A stretch of 64,000 nucleotides of DNA from assembly GCA_038229715.1 (NCBI GenBank), contig JBBROD010000013.1, positions 1 to 64,000 on the forward strand. The letters are read 5' to 3'. The position numbers and the translations under genes were made by a program. Below, piece by piece: positions 34,741 through 43,094 of the stretch. Position 1 is the stretch's first letter; the number at the start of each line of letters is the position of its first letter. This DNA is from JANMES01 sp038229715 (GTDB taxonomy: Bacteria; Planctomycetota; Phycisphaerae; Tepidisphaerales; Tepidisphaeraceae). The notes beneath the pieces are model-generated. The model was not told the origin of the DNA. It ran no database searches and saw only the letters and a list, made by a program, of their open reading frames with translations.

Positions 34741-34813
34741 CCTCCTGGTCGATCAGAGGATGGCGACTCCAGCGGCAATTGCAAGCCCCGCACGAAACCG
34801 GTTCGGCAAAACG

Positions 34814-37438
34814 TCATTTGGCCGTCACTGCCTCGTTGGCTTCGTTGGTGACCATCTCCTGTTCAATCTCCTCCGCGTCGGCGGACTCGCGCTTGCTTTG
34901 CCAGACCGCCCACCAGGTGAGACCGAAACACACAACGGCGATAAACGCGCCGATCTTCCATCCGCCGGGCACCGATGCGCTGACCATGTTGTATTTCAGC
35001 ACCATGCCCGCCGAGAGAAGGCAGACCATGTTCATCACTTTGATGAGCGGGTTGATCGCCGGCCCGGCGGTGTCTTTCAGCGGATCGCCGACGGTGTCGC
35101 CGGTGACGGCCGCCTTATGAGCCTCGGAACCTTTGCCGCCGTACAGGCCGTCCTCGATCATCTTCTTGGCGTTGTCCCACGCGCCGCCGGCGTTGGCCAT
35201 GAAAACCGCCAGCAACTGCCCGACGAGAATCATGCCCGCGAGGAACCCGCCGAGCGCGTAAGGCCCGAACACGAAACCGATCAGCAGCGGCGTGAAGATC
35301 GCCAGGAAACCCGGGCCGATCAACTCATGCTGCGCCGCCTGTGTGCAGATATCGACCACGCGGGCGTAGTTGGGTTTTTTCTTGCCGGACCAGATCTCGT
35401 GATCGTGGAACTGCAGACGGCATTCCTTGACGATCAGAAACGCCGCCCGGCCGACGGCGCGGATCAACATGCTGCTGAACAGGAACGGCGTCGCGCCGCC
35501 GATCAGCAAACCGATGAACACCATTGGATCAGCCACGTTCAAAAACGCGGCTTTGCCGAAGTATTGCGTCGTCGTCATCGTGTTGATCTTGTCTTCCGAC
35601 CCGACGGCCAGCATCGCGATAAAGCTGGCGAATAACGACACCGCCGCGATGACGGCCGAGCCGATGGCAATGCCTTTGGTCTCGGCCTTGGTCGTGTTGC
35701 CGACCGCGTCGAGGTCCGACAGGATCTGCCGCGCCGCGGCGTAACTGCCGGGGCGCTCGGCTTCCATCGCCTCGCGGTCGTAACCCATCTCGCCGATGCC
35801 GTTCGCGTTGTCGGCGACGGGCCCGAACACGTCCATCGAGATGGTGTTGCCTGTCAGCGTGAGCATGCCGATGCCCGCCATCGCCACGCCGTACGCCACA
35901 AACAGCGGCGGCGTGCCGTAGAAGGTCATCACACTCAGCCAGATCGCCGTCGCGATGACGAGGATCGCCGCGACCGTGCTTTCATAGCCGACGGAAAACC
36001 CGGCGATGATGTTCGTCGCGTGGCCGGTGGTGCAGGCTTTGACCAGCGATTTCACCGGCGCGTAGCTGGTGTGCGTGAAGTAGCTGGTCACCTTATTCAA
36101 TCCGATGGCGAGTATCACACCGATCAGGCAAGCGATCGCCGGGCGCAGATCAACGCCAACCACCCCGAAGTTCGCCCAGATGGGAAGGTTCCTCACATCG
36201 GTCATCGGGTATTGCGCCAGCACTGCAGCCGACTCCTTCGCCAGGCTTAGAAGGTTGCCGTCAAATCGCAGGTAGAAGAATCCAAGGATGAAGAAGCCGA
36301 GCACGGAAATGGCCGAGCCGATGAGGAAGCCGCGGTGTACGCTCTTAAGGGCGGTATCGCCGGTGTCATCTTTGCCCGCGCGAACCGTATAGGTGGAAAT
36401 AATCGACCCGAGTACGCCAATGCCGCGGACGAGGAGCGGGAAAATCACGCCTTCGTGCCCGTAGCTGGCCAGCCCGAGAATCATCGCGGCGACGATGGTG
36501 ACTTCGTACGACTGGAAGATATCCGCCGCCATGCCGGCGCAGTCGCCGACGTTATCGCCGACGTTGTCCGCGATGGTCGCGGCGTTGCGCGGGTCGTCTT
36601 CGGGAATGTCTTTTTCGATCTTGCCGACGAGATCCGCGCCGACGTCAGCCGCCTTGGTGTAAATCCCGCCGCCCACACGCATGAACAGCGCGAGCAGAGT
36701 TGAGCCGAACCCGAAACCGATCAGGGCTTCGTAGGCTTGCTCGGAGAAGACGAGGAAGATCAGCGTCCCGCCGAGCAGGCCGAGCCCGTCGGTCAGCATG
36801 CCGGTGATCGTGCCGGTGCGATAGCCGAGCTGCATCGCCTCGCCGTAGCTGGTTCGGGCGGCGGCGGCCACGCGGAGGTTGCCGCTGGTCGCCAGCCGCA
36901 TGCCGACGAAGCCGACCATCCAACTGAAGATCGATCCGAAGAGGAACGCGATCGCCCGGCCGAACGCCAATGCGGGCGGCGGTCCGGGCATGAAGTAGAG
37001 CAACACGGTGATCGCAATGATCAAAATGCCGATCTTCTTGAACTGCGCCGTCATGTACGCGTTCGATCCTTCGCGCACCGCCGCCGCCACTTCCTGCATC
37101 TTGGCGGTGCCCTTATCGGCGCTGTTTACTTGGCGGACAAGCATCAGCGCGTACAGCAGGCCCATCACGGCGATGACGAGCACGACGATCAGCGCGACGC
37201 GTTCAACCTGCGTATAGCGACTGTCGGTAAAAAGAGAGAAGGGCGTAAAGGCGTGATATTCTGACGGCGGGGAACCGACGGTCATCTGAGGCGTAGCCGA
37301 TTCGACTTTGGGCGTCGATTCCGACTGAGCAAACCCGGGCCTCCAAAGTAGCAAGCCCATCAATACAACCAGCAACCCGATTAACACCTGCGTCTTCATC
37401 AACCAACGACGTCCGCCGCGTACCAAATTCTCAAGCAT
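34814..37438 (-). CDS. hppA: K+-independent H+-translocating pyrophosphatase
   Basis: About 874 residues from ATG at 37438 (TAGGAG upstream). M-PPase signatures: GGGIYTKAADVGADLVGKIE, DDPRNAATIADNVGDNVGD and the C-terminal NAGGAWDNAKKMIEDG and GDTVGDPLKDTAGPAINPL acid boxes. GNTTKAETKG carries Lys and Thr at the positions (A/K460, G/A-T463 numbering of the family) that mark K+-independent proton pumps. It hydrolyses PPi and pumps H+ (possibly also Na+) across the membrane. Unusually it starts with an extra signal-like helix and a ~60-residue linker (QSESTPKVESATPQ...) before TM1. Confidence 0.95.
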   Translation of the reverse strand: MLENLVRGGRRWLMKTQVLIGLLVVLMGLLLWRPGFAQSESTPKVESATPQMTVGSPPSEYHAFTPFSLFTDSRYTQVERVALIVVLVIAVMGLLYALMLVRQVNSADKGTAKMQEVAAAVREGSNAYMTAQFKKIGILIIAITVLLYFMPGPPPALAFGRAIAFLFGSIFSWMVGFVGMRLATSGNLRVAAAARTSYGEAMQLGYRTGTITGMLTDGLGLLGGTLIFLVFSEQAYEALIGFGFGSTLLALFMRVGGGIYTKAADVGADLVGKIEKDIPEDDPRNAATIADNVGDNVGDCAGMAADIFQSYEVTIVAAMILGLASYGHEGVIFPLLVRGIGVLGSIISTYTVRAGKDDTGDTALKSVHRGFLIGSAISVLGFFILGFFYLRFDGNLLSLAKESAAVLAQYPMTDVRNLPIWANFGVVGVDLRPAIACLIGVILAIGLNKVTSYFTHTSYAPVKSLVKACTTGHATNIIAGFSVGYESTVAAILVIATAIWLSVMTFYGTPPLFVAYGVAMAGIGMLTLTGNTISMDVFGPVADNANGIGEMGYDREAMEAERPGSYAAARQILSDLDAVGNTTKAETKGIAIGSAVIAAVSLFASFIAMLAVGSEDKINTMTTTQYFGKAAFLNVADPMVFIGLLIGGATPFLFSSMLIRAVGRAAFLIVKECRLQFHDHEIWSGKKKPNYARVVDICTQAAQHELIGPGFLAIFTPLLIGFVFGPYALGGFLAGMILVGQLLAVFMANAGGAWDNAKKMIEDGLYGGKGSEAHKAAVTGDTVGDPLKDTAGPAINPLIKVMNMVCLLSAGMVLKYNMVSASVPGGWKIGAFIAVVCFGLTWWAVWQSKRESADAEEIEQEMVTNEANEAVTAK

Positions 37439-37769
37439 ACAACTCCTAAGCAAGTCCACCGCCGTGGCCCTTGGGAAGGCGCTTCGGCGAAACACAAAAG
37501 TCGAACCGACAAACCCGCCTCTAACCGCGAGTTCGCCACGAGAGATGTGCGTGGATTATCCAAGCCATAAGGGTTTATGCAATCGAAATCCCGTTCAAAA
37601 AAAACGAGGTTGGATGTGCAGCCTCTGCCGGGTGGCATTAGACAGGTATGTTTTGTTCGTCGATTCACAAGATGCGGGCTCTGGCCCCTCGCCAAATCGT
37701 TAGGTCAAACAAGGCGGGGCACTTATGCGGATTAGATTGAATATACGCCCTATCCCACGCTGATCGTCA
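37439..37769. other. Intergenic region with hppA leader
   Basis: 331 bases between the hppA start and the end of the LamG-like gene. No credible gene is seen; short frames are out of keeping with neighbouring codon use. A weak minus-strand promoter candidate, TTGCAT - 16 bp - GATAAT, lies near 37550-37580 and would drive hppA with a ~110-base leader. Confidence 0.4.
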
Positions 37770-38849
37770 TCAGTGCTCTCGGATTTCGATCGTGCGAACC
37801 GGTGCAACCGGCGCGGTGGCGGGCGCAGGGCTTTCACCTTGCGGAGCACGAATCTGGCTGAGAATCTCCGTCGCCCGGGCATTGGTCTCAGGCAAACCCG
37901 ACTCTGCCGCCTCCTGCAACTTTTGCTCGGCCAGTATCCCGGCGGAGCGCAGCATTTTGCCGGCCATATCTCGAACAGGGAACTTGCGGTCTTCGAGTCG
38001 ATCAACCAGTAGAGCCAGTTGTTGATTGATTTGGTCGCGCGTCAGTTCCTTGAACACGTCTCGGAAGACTGCATCGATATCGGCCTGGTTCGGGAGTTGC
38101 TGCTTGACCATGGATTCGATTCGGAATGAATCGATCGCGATCTTGCTTTCGTGGCAGTAAATCGTTGCGCGATAGGTCCGTCCCGGACGAGCGGCGGAAT
38201 CGGCCTCGCCAAATAATTTGCCGTCGACCAGCCCACGGACTTTGCCTTTCTTCACCTCGAGCCGAACGGTATACCACCGGCCCTTCTCGATGAATGGCTT
38301 GTCGGCCAATACCACCTGTTTCGGTATCGGGCCCTCAGCCCAGTACCACAAGACATTGCGGGTATTGTTAGTCGCGCCGAATTGAAACGCCGGCCCGCGA
38401 GCAAGACTGGTGCAGAGGATTGACAGGTCGCAAATCGCGTCGCCAACCGCCTGGCCGACGAATTCGATGGCGAAATCGTCGTGTACCATTGGCCCGAGTC
38501 TCAGGTAATTGCCTTGCATCCCGGTGGAATCGAGAACGGCGCACGCGCGTTTGTCGATCGTCTCGGCTGAAATTTTTGGCGCGGCGTTGATGCGGATTCT
38601 TTGGAGGTTGGGCGCTTCCTCAGGCGGAACATTCCAACGGTCGGCCTGTTCCTTGTTGAAATCTTCGCTCCAGAGAACGCCCCAATGCAGCGGATGGGTT
38701 TTTTTCTCGAACTCCTCGCACTTGTGGACCAGATCGCTGAACGGCGCGAGCTCCTCGGGCACGCCCTCATCGGCAGCGCGGGCGGGGCGTAACAGGCTAC
38801 CGGCGATGGTTCCGATGGCCACACAATAGAGCACGCGACGGATCAACAT
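37770..38849 (-). CDS. Secreted LamG-like domain protein
   Basis: 359 residues from ATG 38849 (MLIRRVLYCVAIGTIAGSLL), a signal peptide; the frame is open further upstream but overlaps the next gene. The central ~200 residues are beta-rich (WGVLWSEDFNKEQADRW, DFAIEFVGQAVGDAICDLSI, GRWYTVRLEVKKGKVRGLVDG, ESKIAIDSFRI), a concanavalin-like jelly roll of the DUF1080/LamG type that is abundant in planctomycetes. The C-terminal helical part (QLALLVDRLEDRKFPVRDMA) resembles HEAT-like repeats. Probably binds carbohydrate; no catalytic residues assigned. Confidence 0.75.
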   Translation of the reverse strand: MLIRRVLYCVAIGTIAGSLLRPARAADEGVPEELAPFSDLVHKCEEFEKKTHPLHWGVLWSEDFNKEQADRWNVPPEEAPNLQRIRINAAPKISAETIDKRACAVLDSTGMQGNYLRLGPMVHDDFAIEFVGQAVGDAICDLSILCTSLARGPAFQFGATNNTRNVLWYWAEGPIPKQVVLADKPFIEKGRWYTVRLEVKKGKVRGLVDGKLFGEADSAARPGRTYRATIYCHESKIAIDSFRIESMVKQQLPNQADIDAVFRDVFKELTRDQINQQLALLVDRLEDRKFPVRDMAGKMLRSAGILAEQKLQEAAESGLPETNARATEILSQIRAPQGESPAPATAPVAPVRTIEIREH

Positions 38850-38910
38850 AGGTGCCTCATAGGTGCTACATAGGTGTTTCGATGCTGCGTGGTGCTTCTC
38901 TGCTCGAACG

Positions 38911-40320
38911 CTACGCAAGAACGATTTTGTCGCCGGCGTTGATCGGTTTGATCGAGCCGGCCTTGGCTTTGATCTGCGCCGCAGTGTTGGCAAACAACGG
39001 CGAAATCTCAATCGTCGCAGCCGGTTCGCCGGCGCTGGTCGGCACGGGCACGCCCGCAGTGGTCAGCCACCGGGCGGCTCGGCGGATCTGGTCACGCTTG
39101 CACGTCGCGGGACTGTCCGCGCCTTCGGCATTCTTCACCGGGCTGAATTCTTCTTCTCGGAGCGTCTCGTAGACGATGGCATTCTTCGCAAGCGGAATCG
39201 CATCGAAAACGAACTGTTCGATCTTGACCGCGTTGGGCTTCTCGGGCTTCATCAACGTACCGCTCGCATCGACATAGGGCACTTTTTTCTCCGCCCGGTG
39301 CCACGGCAATTTCAGGGAACCGCCACTGTTCAATCGTTCGATGAAACTGACCCGCAGCGCGTGAATCGCGATACTGCCGGCGTTGAATTTAAGGCCGCCG
39401 TCGGGGTTGGTTTGCTTGGCTAGTTCGTCGGGCAGGTCGGAATACTCGATCACCTGCACCGCGCCGTCGGCGAAGACGAAATTGCCGACTTTTTCCAATG
39501 CGTGGGCTTTGCCGATCGTCTTGCTGCTCATCTCCGAACCGGTCAGGTCGTGCAGGCCGATGAAGAGGGGATCGATGGTGTAGACGAGCGGGTTGTCGAC
39601 CTGGAAGTAGGAGAGGTGTTCGACGCCGCGTTTTTTCATGTCCGCCAGTGCGCCGGTTTTCGCCAGCGCCCGTAGTGAGCCGCCATGTCCGTCGGCGGCT
39701 AATGCCAGGCTGTCTTTTTCCGCCAGCAACATTTCGCCACTGAAGCTAAAGGCGGGCATCATGCCCTGCTGAAAGAAGACAACGTCGGCCGGGTTGTAGC
39801 CGAAGTGGGTGTGCTTTTTGAAGAAGGCGCGGGTGGGGCCGTCGTTCACGTCGCTGGTCATGAGGTACCACGGGATCGAATTACCGCTGACCTTGCCCCA
39901 GTTCAGCAGTTGTTCGGCGAACACCTGAAACAGCGGCTTGTTCGTGATCGGCGTGACGGGGTATTCGCCCTTGGGGCCGTCGTAACCCAATCGCGTGCCC
40001 TGACCGCCGGCGACGAGAAACGCCGCCACCTTGCCGGCCTTGAGCAATTCCAGCCCGCGGGCGTCGGCGTCGGCGTAAAGCTTTTTCTGATCCGGGCCGG
40101 GCGTATTCGGGTATGCCTTCACGGGCGCGATGTTGCTGGGAATGGGGATGATCGCTTTGGTCGTCACCTGGGTTTCGATCAACTGCTTCATCGAATCCAG
40201 ATCGAGCCCCGCCAACTGACCCGACAAAACCGCCTGCTGGCCTGCGGGAAGGGAATCGAAGAACCGCAGAACACCCGACTGCCCGATCGCCGCGAGTTTG
40301 GCGGCAAATGAATTCGACAT
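38911..40320 (-). CDS. UDPGP-family uridylyltransferase (UDP-sugar pyrophosphorylase)
   Basis: 469 residues from ATG 40320, with GGAG 5 bases before. N-terminal nucleotidyltransferase motif FLVAGGQGTRLGYDGPKGEY (101-120) and the mid-domain VDNPLVYTIDPLFIGLH and GGLKFNAGSIAIHAL mark the eukaryote-like UDP-N-acetylglucosamine/UDP-glucose pyrophosphorylase family (UAP1/QRI1 branch). It makes UDP-sugar from UTP and sugar-1-phosphate. Bacterial GlmU is unrelated in architecture, so this is the alternative enzyme found in planctomycetes and some others. It is preceded by a palindromic repeat copy at 40383-40459, in the promoter region. Confidence 0.9.
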   Translation of the reverse strand: MSNSFAAKLAAIGQSGVLRFFDSLPAGQQAVLSGQLAGLDLDSMKQLIETQVTTKAIIPIPSNIAPVKAYPNTPGPDQKKLYADADARGLELLKAGKVAAFLVAGGQGTRLGYDGPKGEYPVTPITNKPLFQVFAEQLLNWGKVSGNSIPWYLMTSDVNDGPTRAFFKKHTHFGYNPADVVFFQQGMMPAFSFSGEMLLAEKDSLALAADGHGGSLRALAKTGALADMKKRGVEHLSYFQVDNPLVYTIDPLFIGLHDLTGSEMSSKTIGKAHALEKVGNFVFADGAVQVIEYSDLPDELAKQTNPDGGLKFNAGSIAIHALRVSFIERLNSGGSLKLPWHRAEKKVPYVDASGTLMKPEKPNAVKIEQFVFDAIPLAKNAIVYETLREEEFSPVKNAEGADSPATCKRDQIRRAARWLTTAGVPVPTSAGEPAATIEISPLFANTAAQIKAKAGSIKPINAGDKIVLA

Positions 40321-40382
40321 GATCGCTCCAAAAGTTATAGCAATGCGCCTTTTGTCGTAGCGTGATAATGACCGTTTGTCGG

Positions 40383-40459
40383 CATCCTGAGGTATGCCGA
40401 AGGATCTCAAACCTCGAAAGCCGCTCGCAATTCGAGATCCTTCGGCGTACCTCAGGATG
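40383..40459. repeat. Intergenic hairpin element, copy A (subfamily 1)
   Basis: Arms of 26 bp: CATCCTGAGGTATGCCGAAG (40383 on) and CTTCGGCGTACCTCAGGATG (to 40459) with one mismatch. 25-base loop. Same family as copies at 51552, 57543 and 60698. Confidence 0.85.
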
Positions 40460-40548
40460 ACGCATTTTGAGTTTGCACGCTACATCAAATTGCGCACCGC
40501 TCTAGTCCGCAAATGCTAAACGCAACCCGCCCTCCGATGCAAACGAAA

Positions 40549-40577
40549 CAGGGCGGCGACTGTTTGTCGCCGCCCTG
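40549..40577 (-). terminator. Hairpin terminator downstream of glutathione peroxidase gene
   Basis: CAGGGCGGCGAC (40549-40560) and GTCGCCGCCCTG (40566-40577) give a perfect 12-bp GC-rich stem with a 5-base loop. On the minus strand it is followed by TTTCGTTTG. 34 bases after the gene's stop. Confidence 0.75.
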
Positions 40578-40610
40578 TGCGTGTTGTTCAACCGACCGAC
40601 GCGGCCGGAG

Positions 40611-41189
40611 TTATTTCTTGGCTAATTCGGCTTCGATCGCCTTGGTCAGATCGTCGCTGAGCGGCTTGAACTTCGATGCGAACCGACCCACGATTTGGCC
40701 ATCGCGGCCGATGAGGAATTTGTTGAAATTCCAGCCGATGTCTCCGCCGAACTGAGGGTTTGTTCCTTTATTGATCAGGAAGTCAAACAGAGGCGTTTTG
40801 CTGTCGCCTTTGACGACGACTTTTGAAAACATATCGAACTTCACGTCATACTTGCCCGTGCAGAACTGAAGGATTTCCGCATCCGTTCCCGGATCCTGGT
40901 GCCCGAAATCATTGCACGGAAAACCCATGACCGCCAAGCCTTGCTCGCCGTACTTCTCGTGAAGCTTTTCCAGCCCGTCGTACTGCGGCGTAAACCCGCA
41001 CTTGCTGGCGGTGTTGACGATCAGCAGAACCTTCCCCTTGTACTTGGACATCTCCACGGGCTTGCCGTTGATGTCGTTGACGGTGAAGTCGAGCACGGAG
41101 GAGGGTTTCGTCGTCGGCCCGTCCGCGAATGCGGACGCCGAGAGCACCAGAAGCAAAGAAAGCGCGCCAAATACGTATGAGTTCATCAT
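40611..41189 (-). CDS. Exported glutathione peroxidase-like protein
   Basis: 192 residues from ATG 41189 (AAGGA upstream; a second ATG follows at once). Signal peptide (MMNSYVFGALSLLLVLSASAFA). GPx fold with peroxidatic C64 in NTASKCGFTPQYDGLEKLH, the second Cys in FPCNDFGHQDPG, and GWNFNKFLIG. The catalytic Gln of the CNQFG motif is Asp here, a variant seen in bacterial Cys-type homologues. It reduces peroxides, probably with thioredoxin-like rather than glutathione reductant, in the periplasm. Confidence 0.9.
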   Translation of the reverse strand: MMNSYVFGALSLLLVLSASAFADGPTTKPSSVLDFTVNDINGKPVEMSKYKGKVLLIVNTASKCGFTPQYDGLEKLHEKYGEQGLAVMGFPCNDFGHQDPGTDAEILQFCTGKYDVKFDMFSKVVVKGDSKTPLFDFLINKGTNPQFGGDIGWNFNKFLIGRDGQIVGRFASKFKPLSDDLTKAIEAELAKK

Positions 41190-41531
41190 TCGATTCCTTG
41201 AGAAATGAATTGCATCAGTATAGCCAAGCCGAAGAACTAATGCGATCCGTGACACACTACTACGCGGTTCTCGCAGCGTAGAAAAAAACCGATGGTAAAA
41301 AAGTAGGGAGAACCATCTTCGCGTAATTCATCCGACGGGAGAATGCTAGGAGGCAAGCATCGTCAAAGTCAAAAACCCGCCGTGAGTGCGCGGTTTGGGG
41401 CACGTCATGCCGCATGCCGCCAAAGGTTGCTTGCCATCGTTGGATTTATAAGTGTCATCGGGGTGGAGACACTCATAGGCCGGCCTGCTATGCTCCGCTC
41501 TCCGGCGAATCCCAATCGAGAAGGACGCGAT

Positions 41532-42593
41532 ATGTCAAAGTTCAAGGCGTTGTGCAGTGTGGCCGCGTTGGTCGGTCTGTTAGGTGGAATCGGTTGCGCA
41601 AACAATCCGGGACCATCGGCCGGGCGAATGAACGCCCCGAGGTATCAGGTTGCAAAGACGCTTCCAATCGCCGGCGATGGGCGATGGGACTTTATTGCAT
41701 TTGATCCAGAAGCCAAGCTACTGTATGTGCCTCGGCAAACTCATACGCAAATCATCGATCCCGCAGACGGTAAATTAGTAGCTGACTTGCCGAAAACCGA
41801 TGGCGTGCATGGGGTGGCGATAGTGCAGTCGGTAGGGCGTGTATTCACCAGCAACGGTAAGTCGGATAACGTTTCTGTGTTCGACTTGAAGTCCCATGCT
41901 CTGATCGGCAACGTCCCGGCCGGTAAAGGGCCGGATGCGATCCTGTACGATTCGTTCAGTAAAAAGATCCTCTGTTGCAATGCGAAGGGAAATGACATCA
42001 CGGTGATCGACCCTGCCGCCGTGCCGGAAAATGCCGTCGTCGCGACAATCCCCGTTTCCAGCAACCCTGAATGCCCTGTGTCGGACGGCAAGGGCAAAGT
42101 TTTCCTGAACCTCGAAGACGGCAACGCCGTTACCGTGATCGACACGGCGAAGATGAAAGTAACTGCCACTTGGCCGATTGAAGGCGGAGAAGGGCCGACT
42201 GGAATCGCGTTAGATGCAGAGCATCACGTGCTCTATTGCGGTTGCCACAACAAGGTCGTTGGCATATTGGATTCTGAAACCGGCAAGACGCTCGCGACAC
42301 TGCCGATCGGCGAAGGCGTTGACGGCGCCGAATTCGACGATGTGCTTCAAGAAGCCTTCATCAGCAGCGGCGACGGCACGGTGACGGCTGTCAGGCGCAC
42401 GCCGGCCGGTAACTTTGAAGTCGTGCAGACGATTCGTACTCGCGCTGGCGCGCGGACGATCACAATCGATCACGCCACGCATGTTCTCTACCTCCCGACG
42501 GCTGAGTTCCTCCCCAAGGCCGAAGGTGAGAAGCGGCCTCAAATGAAGCCGGGCACTTTCATGATCGTGGTCGTCAGTCCGACCGCGGGTTGA
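41532..42593 (+). CDS. YncE-like beta-propeller lipoprotein
   Basis: 353 residues from ATG 41532 (MSKFKALCSVAALVGLLGGI). The leader ends in GIGC, a lipobox-like site (C22) processable by LspA. The rest is a YVTN/YncE-type seven-bladed propeller: GRWDFIAFDPEAKLLYVPRQ, GVAIVQSVGRVFTSNGKSDN, GPTGIALDAEHHVLYCGCHN, TITIDHATHVLYLP. Members bind surface ligands or cofactors; no specific role can be inferred. The 5' flank (41256-41531) shows no gene. Confidence 0.8.
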   Translation: MSKFKALCSVAALVGLLGGIGCANNPGPSAGRMNAPRYQVAKTLPIAGDGRWDFIAFDPEAKLLYVPRQTHTQIIDPADGKLVADLPKTDGVHGVAIVQSVGRVFTSNGKSDNVSVFDLKSHALIGNVPAGKGPDAILYDSFSKKILCCNAKGNDITVIDPAAVPENAVVATIPVSSNPECPVSDGKGKVFLNLEDGNAVTVIDTAKMKVTATWPIEGGEGPTGIALDAEHHVLYCGCHNKVVGILDSETGKTLATLPIGEGVDGAEFDDVLQEAFISSGDGTVTAVRRTPAGNFEVVQTIRTRAGARTITIDHATHVLYLPTAEFLPKAEGEKRPQMKPGTFMIVVVSPTAG

Positions 42594-42682
42594 GCGATTG
42601 CAAATTCGTGTAAAAACCGTGACGGCTGGACTCTAGATGTCGGAGTGAACGTGGCGCTTAGGATTGCAGGTTATTCAGCAAG

Positions 42683-43021
42683 CTATCCTCGCGGATAGAC
42701 GGTTACCCGAATGAGCTTTGCTGCGGAATCGAACTCTGCGACATGCACCCCGCGTCGGCCGTTGGCGGGTTCAACGTGCCACTCGGCGATCACGCGATTG
42801 GCCTCACATGTCGTGCGATCGACATGCAGTGAAATGCCCGCCTTCTGCACGTTTTGCACGAGGGTGTTCATCGCCTGACGGAGTTGATCGGTCCCCGTGG
42901 CGGGCGGGCCGACGGTCGGGTTGTCGTACGTGCCGTCGGCCGACCAGTTGTTGAGGATTCCCGCCACGCTGTGTTGATTCACAGCGTCGAAGGTTTCCAG
43001 CATGACACGGGCTAAGTCCAA
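42683..43021 (-). CDS. SnoaL/NTF2-like protein
   Basis: About 112 residues from TTG 43021, which follows GAGG by 5 bases (ATG 43003 is the alternative). Cone-shaped NTF2-like pattern: LETFDAVNQHSVAGILNNWS, ADGTYDNPTVGPPATGTDQL, VIAEWHVEPANGRRGVHVAE. This small fold includes ketosteroid-isomerase-like enzymes and binding domains; no catalytic His-Asp pair is certain. It lies 73 bp after the ABC-F gene on the same strand. Confidence 0.7.
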   Translation of the reverse strand: MDLARVMLETFDAVNQHSVAGILNNWSADGTYDNPTVGPPATGTDQLRQAMNTLVQNVQKAGISLHVDRTTCEANRVIAEWHVEPANGRRGVHVAEFDSAAKLIRVTVYPRG

Positions 43022-43094
43022 TGGAACCTCGGGACGATGAAAGTCGGACGATCCATTGTACCCGACCCGAAAGCAGGTTTGGCGGCGATTTTGG

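Noticed and set aside
37439..37769. 98-codon minus-strand frame in the hppA leader
   Set aside because: It overlaps the hppA start, has mixed composition and no motif or ribosome site.
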